Assembly (NCBI GenBank): GCA_032164245.1
Contig: JAVMKO010000001.1
Coordinates: 78,489,892 to 78,553,891 of the forward strand
Length of the DNA: 64,000 bases
Source: Sternotherus odoratus
Lineage: Eukaryota; Chordata; Testudines; Kinosternidae
Direction: 5' to 3'
Positions 43,735-54,389 of the stretch are shown one piece after another. Position numbers and translations under genes: made by a program. A model generated the notes under the pieces. It was not told where the DNA came from, did not search any database, and saw only the letters and a program-made list of their open reading frames with translations. How positions within the stretch are numbered: position 1 is the stretch's first letter; every line of letters starts with the position of its first letter.

Positions 43735-44036
43735 GGCAGTTCTTCCTTTTGCCAGGTCAACCACTGCTTAAAAATGATAAGCAGGAAATATGGAAGTGGG
43801 GTGAGTTCATACAAACAAGGATAGTGGAAGTGAGCCTGAGAAATGACTGAAAGGTGAAGGGTTCAAATGGGTAGACTGCAGATGAACTTCCGTGCTTACT
43901 GTAGTGTGGCCCTTGCTAAAGTCTAAGCCTAAGGTAAGATGCAAGAGCGAGACTCCCACTATGCATAAAAGCCACTGACAGAAATGAAATGTCTGAGAGG
44001 GGACAACGAGTAACATCTGGAGGAATATGAAGACTA
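43735..44036. other. Intronic DNA, nothing recognised
   Basis: No exon or repeat supported. Confidence 0.5.
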
Positions 44037-45009
44037 GGGCCTTGTTTACACTGCCAAGTGTTTTGGTTTTTTTTGCCAAAAGGCAGCTTTTGGTGACAAA
44101 ACAGTGGGAGGTGTACTCGTTACAATGCCACTTTTGGTGACAAAACTCTTCAGTTTCGTCGACAAAATAAAACCACCTCAAAGAGAGTCATGAGGCTTTT
44201 TATGCAAAAGTTTTGTTTTAAAGTGCCACTGTACACACCATGCTTAATTTTTATCACTGTAATTGGCTTCTGGAAGGGTCCCAGAATGCCAATCATGACC
44301 ACTCTGGTCAGCAGTTACAACTCTACTTCCCTGCAGCCAGGTAACCAACTGTCCACCCCATCTCCTTTAAAGCCCTGTGAATTTTTGAAAATCCACTTTG
44401 TTTGCTCCCAGAGAGCTTACATCACATCTTCCCAGCTGACTATGGCAACTCCATGCTGCAAATGCTTTCCTGCTTGAACCACTGTGGGTCTGCTCAGTAT
44501 TTGGAGAGAGGAGGCTGCGCAGTCCCAGCTGCGCTCCAGCCCTAGGAATTTCAATGCCTCCAGGTAGATTTCTGAAAACTTCCATGAAAAGGGCTATGAT
44601 CAGGATGCGCTTCAGTGCAGAGCAAAGATCTAGGAGCTGAGGCATGCATACCAGAAGGTAACGAAAACAAACTGTCACTCCGGTGCTGCGTCCCAGACCT
44701 TCTGTTTTTATAAGGAGTTGGACACTATCCTCTGCTGCGACCACACTTCCACCACTGAGAGCACTGTGCATATTTTGGTGGGGCTGGAGCCAGCGTAAAG
44801 TGGGCCTAGCTCTGGGGACAAATTCATTGACAAAGAGGTGGAGGCAGATGACGATGTTCAGCCTACAGCAGGATCACCCAGTGGTTCTTCCAGTCAGGAG
44901 CTAGCTGTTCTCTACTCCAGAGATGACTCGGCAGTTGCAATCTGGCGAGCAAGAAGCAGGAGAGCAAATCCCTAGTAAGTGGTTTTGCTTTGTGACATGT
45001 GAAGATGGG

Positions 45010-45511
45010 TAGGGAAGGCTGTGCCTCCTCAAACAGCCTGACCCCCGCCCCCCATCCAACCCCTTCCTACTTCCCACCCCGCAACTTCCTCCCTTACAAT
45101 TCCTGACCCATCCAACCCCCCTGCTCCTTGTCCCCTGACTTCCCCCTCCAGAGATCCCCCCTGTCCCTAAACCCTCCCCCCCAGTTCTCCATCCCCTCTC
45201 TAAGCCCCCCTGCTCCTTGTCCCCTGACTGCCCCCTGGGACTCCCTGCCCCTTATCCAACCCCCCCCCCCCCCAGCTCACTTACCATGCTGCTCAGATCA
45301 ACGTGTCTGGCAACTGTGGGGAGCCAGACACACTGCCCCGCAGAAGCATTCAGACTTGCCCCCCAGAGCACTGTCAATGTGGTGTGACTGCATAGGAGGG
45401 GGGAAGGTGGGGGAGGGGTCAGGGGAGCCTCCCTTGCCAGGAGCTCAGGGGCTGGGTAGGCCGGTCCCGTGGGCCAGATGTGGCTCCCGGGTAGTAGTTT
45501 GCCCACCCCTG
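45010..45511. mobile_element. hAT-type element, left end lost
   Basis: The right end 'agtttgcccacccctg' and the C-rich interior match the family of 22899-23376. No left terminal repeat or duplication is visible, so it is truncated on the left. Confidence 0.75.
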
Positions 45512-45632
45512 ACCTACGCACTGGTAGAGTGCCTCCACTGGATAAGAAAGCACCTGTGATGGAGCAAGAAGACGTGTTTCAGGAGGTGATGCAGTGCTCA
45601 GGTGCCAGAAACAGAGAACACAGGCACTAGAG

Positions 45633-45907
45633 TAGGGTTTCTCAACCTGGGATGTCACTGAGCGCTCCCAAGGGGGTCGCGAGCTCCCAGCGCCTCTTAA
45701 AAGCCGCCGAATGAATTACTTCTGCATTCAGTGGCTTTTTGGCGGACACGCCAAGCTATTTTGGGAGCGCTTAGCATGTCCGCTGAAAATAGCCACCGAA
45801 TGTGGAAGTAATTAATTCGGCGGCTTTTCGGCGGACATACGAGGGTCTGCTGCGGCAGCTGACGAATGAAAAAGGGGTCGCAGTTCTCAGAAGTTTGAGA
45901 ACCTCTG
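45633..45907. mobile_element. Non-autonomous hAT, 275 bp
   Basis: The ends are 'tagggtttctcaacctggg' and 'gtttgagaacctctg'. The flanking 8-mers 'cactagag' (45625-45632) and 'cactaaag' (45908-45915) match at seven of eight positions. It lies inside the Harbinger Myb-like gene. Confidence 0.9.
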
Positions 45908-46157
45908 CACTAAAGGGAAATCAAATGGCAAGACAGACAAGAAAATCAGACCTACTCTAGGGATGCAATGGAGAGGATGATTAAAGTTATGGAGAAGCAA
46001 ACTGAGATGCTACAGTCTTTCATAATGCTCCAGATTGAGCAGATGCGTGCCCCATTCAGAACTCTTTCCCATGCCCTCCCCAGACTCCACCCATGAGTTC
46101 CTTCCTACTCTGTGGGACTTCTCGCTCTCCCATTCATTCCACCCCCATGCGCTATGG

Positions 46158-46336
46158 GGCTGTTTAATTCGTTTGGGCTTGGGCTGCCCGAGCTCTGGGA
46201 CATAATCTTGCAGGGTCCTTGTGCCTGGGCTGCAGCCTGAGCCTGAATGTCTACACTGCAGTTAAACAGCCCATTAGCCCAAACCTGAGTCAGCTGACAT
46301 TGGCTAGCCGCAAGTTTTTAATTGCAGTATAGACAT
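46158..46336 (-). mobile_element. MITE fragment
   Basis: The minus strand starts 'gtatgtctatactgcaatta' and contains 'ggctagccaatgtcagctga' and 'gggctgtttaactgcagtgt', a recurrent MITE pattern with internal repeats of the end. It is truncated on the other side. Confidence 0.5.
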
Positions 46337-47475
46337 ACTCATCGTATGTCCTGTCAGTCTGGCTTGCGAATCCAGACAATCCCATAAAAATGTGACTGCC
46401 CAGCAAATGTGGATGGGCTGTAAGTCCTGTATTGCCTTCTATAGGTTACTGTAGACAGTTTCTCCTGCTCAATAGTAAAATGACTCCTGTGAGATAAGTT
46501 ATGGCCAGCGTTTGAGACAGTGAAGGTTAGTGAAATCAAATATTTTTGGATACTCTCCCTATTTAAGAGCACTCTGGCTATTGTAGCAGTTTCTGGTGTG
46601 TTCTTTGTGTTGATTTGGAGTGGGGGAGGTTTGCTTGACTTAGGGTTCTTCAAATCTTTCTTTCCTTTAAAGAGGAGGAGGTGCTTATCCATGTAATAAT
46701 ACTCCCTGGGAACAGCCTGACTTATTTAAATCCCTTTCATGTTTCTTTTTTGGAAGATGTATTAAACTTGCAGTGTTTTTGTTCTACATTCTTGGGAGAT
46801 TAAGACCTTTTAACACATGCAAATTCTGTTTTAATTGACGCAATATCTGGGAACTTTTTATAAGATGGAGAACATAAGCTGTTTAACAAATGAAAGTGAA
46901 ATTATTTTTAAAAAATTGATTAGACTGTTCAAAAAAGCTTACTTCTATAAAGTTGTTTCTAGCCATCTGTGGTAGTTGGGGGAGTAGTGTTTAAAAACAC
47001 ACTCAGACTAGTAGTTTAGGCCAAAACTGACTCACCTTTGGAGACTTTATTCTTTGAGATGTAAGATATGACGACGCATGGTCACTTAAAGATCCTCATA
47101 GCATTATTTGCAAGAATTAATGGACATTCGTGCTAACCTCCTGGCCAATGTCCAACTATGGTTATTACACTTTGCTTCCCTAAATTTTCTTCTGTGCTTG
47201 CAATTAGATATAATATTCTTCATTTCCTCTCCTAAGCTGTTTTATATTGTTCCTGTCCACTGATAAGTGGCTAGCTTCACCCCAGAGCTGACTGTTAGTG
47301 AGAGTGAGTGATCACTGTAAACAAATTCTAATCTTTTTAATGTTCAAGCCAAAAAGTGCTAAATAAATCAGTTAACTTATCACAGAATGACCAAATGAAC
47401 ACTGTCCTTTGTACGTTCTCCTGTTCATTTGCTGAAATATTTAAGAAAAACCACCCAAAAAGGTGTTTAGGCAAT
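46337..47475. other. Intronic DNA, nothing recognised
   Basis: No exon or repeat supported; a 112-codon minus-strand frame (46692-46354) has no motif. Confidence 0.5.
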
Positions 47476-47483
47476 ATTTAGAG

Positions 47484-48526
47484 CAGTGGTTCTCAACTTG
47501 TTTCAGTCCACGGACCACCAGGCCACTCAAAAAATGTTCATGGACCACCACCTGTCATTTATTTAATTTTTTTTTGTTGAGACATGATTAAAAAGAAGAG
47601 ACACATTTTGGTTTGAAATTTATTTATTTATTAATAGATATTTGGTTTCTCTTCTTACTAACAAGCTTTTCAATCTTTGGAGTAGTACTTGATAATGCAC
47701 AATGAATATCGCTTTCCACTGCAAGCCGATTACTCTGTTTGCCAACAGATGTAGCTAATTCCTGGTCATGCTGGCCCAAAATTATAATTATAGTAATTAT
47801 AAATCACTCATATAGATGTCCCAAAATAAGATGTCCGGTGGCAAAAATTGGAACTACATTATATCTATCTCACTTGCACGGCACACATTACATGGGCTAT
47901 GAAAAATAAACTATGGTGGTTAGATTTTCTCGTATTTGGTTGAGTAAAAACATATTTTAGGGTTATTTTTTAACAGATAATATTTTATTAACCTGTGATA
48001 CCAGCACTAAAGTATTATTTATTTTGGAAGTAGACAGTTTAACTTAGTACTGTCAAAACCGAAATTACGTTCATGCCAACCAGATAAATTAAAGAGATGT
48101 AAATATAAAAGTTTTTGTCTTACCCTCTGCGTTAAAATCCCCATACAAAAAAGCCACAAGAAAAAGTGTGTAATAAACTAACAAACATAAAGTTAAAAAT
48201 TGTGTGCAAACTTGCATTTTAAAACAAATTGTAAACAAAGTAAAACAGCACATTTAGCACAGAACGAACAACACGACGACCACTCAGCATGACGGCGGGA
48301 GCGACACTGATGCTTAGAGCCTTAGACGGATGTTACTGGCAGCACATTGTGGTCGTGTCCTAGCTGATGTTATGGATGACACGCTGCATGCTTGTGAACA
48401 CGGCATAAAACAGCCTAATGGCAGCAGCTGCTCACGCTATCTGACTTCAGACAATATTCATGTGGACCACCGAAAAAATCACCATGGACGACCAGTGGTC
48501 TAAGGACCATCAGTTGAGAACCACTG
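47484..48526. mobile_element. Non-autonomous hAT element, 1.04 kb
   Basis: The ends 'cagtggttctcaac' and 'gttgagaaccactg' are a perfect inverted repeat. The flanking 8-mers are 'atttagag' (47476-47483) and 'agttagag' (48527-48534). Subterminal 'ggaccaccaggcc' and 'gtggaccaccg' also mirror each other. AT-rich interior without a transposase frame. Confidence 0.95.
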
Positions 48527-48534
48527 AGTTAGAG

Positions 48535-48917
48535 ACTGTTATATTTCTCTACTGGGCCCTTCCCTCTCTACTTACCTGAGATATGCTGCTGTTATTGATT
48601 GATGCTGTTGCACAGACCAGAAGGGGATTATTTTAAACTTTGTTATAAATATAATTTAGATAAACAGAGGTAGCATTTCCCTATGTAGTTGGAAGATAAA
48701 ATGGCTATGGAAAAGTGTTTTAAACTCAGTGTAGAGTAAATATATATTTTAAGTATATTTTTCAAAAAAGTTAATTCCCTTGTCTAATCCACTACCTGAG
48801 CATCTCAGGAGGAAGGAGTGGAATGTTCACTGAAGAACTACAGTGCTGACATCTTAAACTGAGCACAACAGTTTATTAAACTGCCATGGAAGGCTGTTTT
48901 TGGCCTAAATGGGCATA
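48535..48917. other. Intronic DNA
   Basis: No feature supported; its last bases are the target site of the 5S-derived insertion. Confidence 0.5.
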
Positions 48918-48935
48918 TATTAAATACCAATCTGT

Positions 48936-49109
48936 GTGTGTTTTTCCTAGCATTATTCCCGCACTATGGCAGGGTCCGCTTAGACTGGACACAACCAGTG
49001 ATACGACTGGAGTATACTCCAACCGATGCGTCGTTCCATCTGTCGTTGGAGGCATTTTATACCTACTGCCAGGTGTTTACCAGGTGCTGTAGGCTTTTTC
49101 CAGGAGGTT

Positions 49110-49142
<33 letters not shown>

Positions 49143-49192
49143 TTACCTTCCGAGATCAGATGGGATCGGGCATGTTCAGGGTGGTTTAGCCG
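48936..49192 (-). mobile_element. 5S-rRNA-derived retroposon with perfect 18-bp target duplication
   Basis: The 18-mer 'tattaaataccaatctgt' occurs exactly at 48918-48935 and 49193-49210, so the 257 bp between were inserted as one unit. On the minus strand the insert begins with 5S rRNA from about nucleotide 6 ('cggctaaaccaccctgaac'). The 5S internal promoter is mostly kept ('gtaagcagggttgggcctgg', 'gatctcgga', 'tggatgggaaacc'). After about 93 bases of 5S it switches to a short inverted copy of the 5S 3' end and then to about 140 bp of unrelated sequence ending 'ctaggaaaaacacac'. This is the plan of a 5S-headed SINE (SINE3 class); a one-off chimeric retropseudogene is the alternative. Confidence 0.75.
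49100..49192 (-). pseudogene. 5S rRNA-like segment, partial
   Basis: About 93 nucleotides match eukaryotic 5S rRNA from near position 6 to about position 98, with scattered substitutions ('gtaagcagggttgggcctgg' for the usual 'ctaagcagggtcgggcctgg'). The 3' end of 5S is present only as the inverted segment at 49078-49099, which reads 'accaggtgctgtaggctttt' on the + strand. Without a normal 3' end it cannot be a functional 5S gene. Confidence 0.85.
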
Positions 49193-49210
49193 TATTAAAT
49201 ACCAATCTGT

Positions 49211-50696
49211 CATACTAGCAAAACAGATACTGATTTAGTTCTCTTGCTCCTCCTCTCCCCTTCCCCAAAAATAAACCAAACAAAGGAAAAAACCTTCTCT
49301 CACCTTAAAACAAGTTAAATAAAGCTGCACTTTGGTTGTGTGATGCTAAATTTTCTTTATGCCATGTGAAAAGGGAACATTGTCAGCTAGGACTGAGTAC
49401 TCAAAGAAGGAAAGTCTCGTCTTCCCCCACTTTCCTCTTAAGCAGCAACCTCAGTGCTGCGGTTTCTATTTTTAGAAATGCCATTTGCTTCTCCCCTGGT
49501 AAATAAATGGTGTGTGTGTGTGTGTTTAAATAAAAATAGCCACTTCTGCTTGCACTAAAATGAAAGATGCAAGAAGTTAGAAATCATAATTCTAGATAAG
49601 AAAATTATTTCTTTACTTGTGGTACTAATAAATGGATTTTTAAAAAAAATTCTGTGACTTCTTGCTAGTGGATTTTGTTTGCTTTTTGCATTTCACTTAT
49701 TACCAGTGAGACTAGATTGATTGATTGATTTTCACTTTCTGGGTCTCCTGATTCTAATTGAGTGTTTGGGTTGCAGTGCTGCCAGGGACTTAAATCTTAA
49801 AAACTCCCTGATTTCATTTGAATGTAAAACATTCTGAAAAGATTGCTGGCTGGTACAGGTTGAATAGATGTCCCCTCTTAAAACAATCTACATTTTGGGC
49901 TTGGTGCCAGTGCCCTCTGTAAGGCAGTGCTTTTGCACCTGATCGCAAGCTTGTGGGAATGCGTAAGAATTTACAGGGTGGCGATGGACTTCCCTGAGGG
50001 CTGTATGTGTGGATGGTTATGATCACTATTTTTGAGTTGTGGTAAAATGAGACCATAACCCCTTCCCTGGGCCTATAATCAGAATTCCGTATGAGATCAG
50101 AAGGCTGAACAAAGCCATGTGAGCCTCATCATCATCATGCAGTGCTGAAGTAGCAAATTGGACTTTCTTGAAGGAAATCTTTAAATATGGAAATCTTTAT
50201 GCCAGAGCCATTTCCTGAATGAGGATCTGTGTTGGCTCTTGTAGGAAATGCAGCCATGGAGGGAAGCCACGCCTGAACCACAAAGGTACTCAGTCATTCC
50301 ATTGATGAGAGAACTGAAAATAATCCTTTGATGTCTTTATTCTTGTGAGTAACCATTGAGTAGCCAGATAATTCTGTACTTTGGTGTCAGCCAAATTGGA
50401 GGATTTGGGATTGGACTGAAACTGTCACTTTTTTGAGGCATGGTTCTAGTTTTTGGCTGTGGATCGGAATATGAACGTACATTATGTTGTATGTCTGTGG
50501 CTGGATAAATATCTTCTTTCTGAAAAGGCTGTGTGACATCTACATTTTCCCTTCCTGGATACCTAGCAACATGTGTATTCTCAGTGTTTGGTTAGAAATC
50601 CCCTTCATTTTTCAGGTTAAGTAGGCATCTGTAGCTACATTCATGATAGTAACAGTGGAAGCTTTCATTTTAAATTATATAGTAAAAATGTTAAGA
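49211..50696. other. Intronic DNA, nothing recognised
   Basis: Contains a short GT microsatellite at about 49511-49524. No exon supported. Confidence 0.5.
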
Positions 50697-50880
50697 ATCA
50701 GAGGGGTAGCCATGTTAGTCTGGATCTGCAAAAGTGACAGAGTCCTGAGGCACCTTATAGACTAACAAACTTATTGGAGCATAAGCTTTCGTGGGCTAAT
50801 ACCCATTTTGTCGGATACATGTAGTGGAAATATCCAGCGGCAGGTATAAATATGTAGGCAAGAAGTAAATCTGTCTACCC
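50697..50880 (-). mobile_element. Penelope-like element, 3' tail only
   Basis: The + strand reads 'cagaggggtagccatgttag', 'cctgaggcaccttatagact', 'agctttcgtgggctaatacc', then continues with 'ggcaggtataaatatgtagg', which corresponds to 'ggcaggtatagaaaagtagg' in the copy at 7996. So here, unlike at 16971 and 43523, the tail runs into element body and is not a palindrome. Strongly 5'-truncated. Confidence 0.8.
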
Positions 50881-51424
50881 TGTATACACTGAATTTACCA
50901 TTGCTGTCACAGCAGAGATGCATAAAAACATAAATTTGCCTAGTATATGTAAGGCCTTGGTGATCACAGGTGACTATTATTAGTACTGGTCCAAAGCCAG
51001 TTATAGTGGAGTCGGGAACTAAATGAGGTTCTTACAGCTCTCTTTTAGCTACTGTGGTTGTTGCAGTATAAGCATTAGTAGATCTTAATCTTGGCTGTTA
51101 GCACTCCCTGCTTATTCCAGCTTAAATTTTTCAGAAATTTTTTCGCACCTCGGTCATAATCTGCAGCACCCTCTGACATCCTGACACCCCTCCCCTGCTC
51201 CCCATGTTGCATTGTTGATGCACCTCAGCTGTTCTGAGAACTCTCTGCTGTTCCAGATTTGGCACTCTCAGGCAGACTGCCAGTCGTGCCAAATTATGTT
51301 GTTTTTATTTGGACAAATTTCATTTGCTCATTGTGAGATAAGCCTAACGCTTTCTTCATTTGTGACCAAGTTAGATTTAAACCCAGATCCCTGGAGGTGA
51401 AGCTAAAATTGTTTCCTCCTTCCA
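50881..51424. other. Intronic DNA, nothing recognised
   Basis: No exon or repeat supported. Confidence 0.5.
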
Positions 51425-51655
51425 TTCAGATTTCCAACAACTGATTTAACTAAATTGGTTCAGAAACTGATATAATTAAATTGGAATAGGCCCCCTTTGT
51501 GAACAATCTTATTTTGGTTTAAGCATGGCTCATTGACCTAAATTTAATTGGCAAGGAATGAAGCTAAATGAACATGAGGCATTCTTAAACCAGAATAAGT
51601 GTTCACATAAGGGGCTTGCACCAATTTAATGCATTTCTTATGTAGATGAGCCCAA
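51425..51655. mobile_element. Probable MITE
   Basis: Repeats of 'ttggttcagaaactgata', 'aattaaattggaataggccc' and inverted 'ttgcaccaatttaatgca' suggest a MITE with subterminal repeats. Boundaries uncertain. Confidence 0.45.
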
Positions 51656-51793
51656 AATTTGGGTGCAGTCTCTTGCTGCCTGTGGAACACTTGTTAGCAT
51701 CTTCCTGGCATGAAGTTTGTTTTAAATAGGTGCTAATAAGACTTCCTGTGCAATATAAACAGTACCTTTTAGTTCTCAAGAGTTCCATCAGAG

Positions 51794-52514
51794 CATGGGT
51801 GGGCAAACGTTTTGGCCCGAGAGCCACATCTGAGTATGGAAATTGTATGGCGGGCATGAATGCTCATGAAATTGGGAGTTGGGGTGCATACGATTGTGAG
51901 GACTGCGGCTGGGGGTGCAGACTCTGTGATGGATCCAGAAATAATGATGTTCAATGTGCAGGAAGGGGCTCTGGGAGTGCGGGGGGTGGCGAGGACTCTG
52001 GCTGGGGATGTGGGGGTAGGGATGAAGGTTTGGGGTGCAGAAGAGTGCTCCTGGCTGGGACTAAGGGGATCGGATGGCAGGAGGGAGATCAGGGCTGGGG
52101 CAGGAGATTGGAGTGTGGGAGGGGGTCGGGTGCAGGCTCCGGGCGATGCTTACCTCAAGCAGCTCCCAGAAGCAGCGGTATGTCCTCCCTCTGCCTCCTA
52201 CGCAGAGGTGTGACTAGGCAACACTGCACGCTGCCCTGTCCGCAGGTGCCACCCCTGCAGCTCCTATTGGCTGTGGTTTCCAGCCAGTGGGAGCTGCGGG
52301 GGCGGCACTGTGGGCAAGGGTAGCATGAGGAGCCCCTTGATTGCTGGAGCTGGAGGGGGGACATGTTCCTGTTTCCAGGAGCCAAGAGGGACAAGCTCCC
52401 GACTCCACTCCCAGACTGGAATACCGCAATGGGGCAAATCCCGGAGCTTGAGGGGTGGATTAAAATGTGTGAAGGGCTGGATGTGTCCCCCTGGCTGTAG
52501 TATGCCCACCCCTG
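51794..52514. mobile_element. Non-autonomous hAT element, 0.72 kb
   Basis: The ends are 'catgggtgggcaaacg' and 'tatgcccacccctg'. The flanking 8-mers are 'catcagag' (51786-51793) and 'catcatag' (52515-52522), seven of eight identical. Same end family as 22899-23376 with a different, G-rich interior. No transposase. Confidence 0.92.
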
Positions 52515-52522
52515 CATCATAG

Positions 52523-54389
52523 GAAAGGAAACCTTTTGGTTATCCTGTGCGTGAATTAGACTAAGAAACAGATATCTGCTGTTGTCTCCTCTGTTGTCAT
52601 CTTACCCCTGCCCTGTGGAGTCCTTTTACTTTCTTGACACATCATCATCTTTGAAGAAGCTGCTGTCCCTTCTGAAACAGATGGTCTTGTTTGCAGTCCA
52701 TAATGAAAAGTCACTGATGACCCAGAGATTGGGGAAAGGACCGATGCTGACTGCTTCCATTTCTGTTACAGGTTCTCCACTGTTAGATCTATCATCCCAG
52801 CTCTTGTTCAATATTTTAGATATGGATTTTGCTTTCACCTGTGTCATCCCTGGTAAATATTACCTTTTAAATTATGCTTATAATTTTGTTTATAAAACTA
52901 TGCACAAAGCAAGTGCCTTTGAGCATAAATTACAAAAAAACAAGTCAAATTAAAATCTGCATTTAATCTTGCTAACAATGCTCTTAAAGCTTGACCTACA
53001 ATAGAACTCTTTCTAGTGTCAGTCCCGTAGCTCTCCAAAAACCCAAGCAAACAGATACATTTTGCAGCATGTCTTGAAAGTCAGTGGACCCCATCCTACT
53101 TCAAATCAAAGGTGAGCAGATTCCAAATCCTCATAGAGAAAGCTCTACTGCCAGCCACTGCTCCTAAATCTAAAAGTCTCTAGTCTGAGTGCCTCTGCTA
53201 ACTGCATCTGTAGCAGACTGACATACAGAAAAAGATGGTCTCTGAACTAGGAAAATGTTAAGCCATTTAGGGCTTTAGTGGTTGAAGCCACCAACTCAAA
53301 CTTCACCTGGAAACAGAGGCAGCCAGCATGGATCATGGAGCACTGAGAAACACTGCTTAAAAAATTAGTTGCAGCATTTTGCAGCAGCTTATATTTGTTT
53401 GAAACACTTAAATTCCACATCAAGCTAAGCTTTATGCACTGCACTTTTCATCCCTCTCTTTCATTTTGTCTTCCATTCTGGGTCTCTGTCTTACATTGGC
53501 AGGGTGAGTGGTATAGTGCTGTACTCCTCCCACTCTTCCACAGAGAAAAGCAGTGACTTGTGTTTGCTTTAGTCTTTGATTTAGTGTCTGGGAATCACTC
53601 CCTCGCAAAGGACTTTGCGTCACTGAGAAATGTTTAACCTTCTGGCCTTGAAGTGAGTCTGGAAACTTTGCTGACAAGAACTAGAAGCTTAAACTAGAGT
53701 CTGAAAACATTCCTTACGCAAGCTGCCCTCTCCCTTGATCTGATTAGGAAAGGGATTCCAGTGATATAAAAGTTTGGTTTGTGGGTCGAGCAGCCTCAAT
53801 TTTTTGTGGAAAAGGGTGGCTATTCAGTGCTAGATGAACAGCAACTAAGGATGGTTTTTTTGAGGGAGGAGGGTGGCTGACTCAAGAGCAGACTCTAGCA
53901 TTGTTGCTTTTGTGTTAAACACACAATGACTTCCTAAAACTTTCCTCTGATTTTGTGTAAGGGGCTGGCTATGTATAATATTACTAATGGAGTTCTGTAT
54001 TAATGGTTTAAAGATGCAGTGCAACACAGTACAGCCTGACAAACTATTTTAGAGCTGAAGTTCCTAGACTGTTGTCCCGGGAGCACTGTTGGTTTGTGGA
54101 AAGTTAGCAGTTCACCATGTGCTAGCTCTTCTCCATTTTCTCAGGTGTGACTTTAGATATCCAAACTGTACCTGGTAAAGAAGAGTCTGGAGGCCTGTAA
54201 AAAGATCTAGAAATGAGAAGGAGCCAGTCTAACTGCCTCTACTAGGCACTGATGCTATTTGAAAAGATACAAATCACCTTCAGGGACTTGATGCGTCTCC
54301 CACTGGTGTCTGGACAGTATATACAGAACAGTTGTCCACGGGACCGAGTGGCTGGGCTGTATGTTCAGCTGGAGAAGGAGAGGAAAACA
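52523..54389. other. Intronic DNA with one ancient repeat
   Basis: Mostly single-copy. At about 53255-53385 'ttagggctttagtggttgaa', 'accaactcaaacttcacctg' and 'gaggcagccagcatgg' resemble an ancient dispersed vertebrate repeat I cannot name with certainty. A 123-codon frame at 52582-52953 has no recognisable motif. Confidence 0.45.

Larger units (their letters stand above)
44560..46140 (+). pseudogene. Harbinger Myb/SANT-like accessory protein, split by two hATs
   Basis: Motifs in order: 'ISENFHEKGYDQDALQCRAK', an in-frame TAG, 'ELRHAYQKV', 'TFCFYKELDTILCC', 'DDVQPTAGSPSGSSSQEL'. A hAT (about 45010-45511) follows, then 'DVFQEVMQCS', a second hAT (45633-45907), and a C-terminal coiled-coil-like 'RMIKVMEKQTEMLQSFIMLQ' with a Pro-rich end. 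The order matches intact Harbinger Myb-like proteins from trihelix domain to Gln/Leu-rich C-terminus. It is inactive because of the stop and the insertions. Confidence 0.8.
44037..46157 (+). mobile_element. Second degenerate PIF/Harbinger copy, with two nested hATs
   Basis: A Harbinger-like left end 'ggccttgtttacactgccaa' opens the copy, followed by a noncoding leader and a Myb-like gene that can be followed from about 44560 to 46140 across two hAT insertions. The transposase gene is not present and the right end is lost at the junction with the MITE at 46158. Confidence 0.7.

Noticed and set aside
49100..49192. A functional 5S rRNA gene
   Set aside because: The 3' end of 5S is missing in the correct orientation, several conserved positions are changed, and the unit is flanked by a retroposition duplication.
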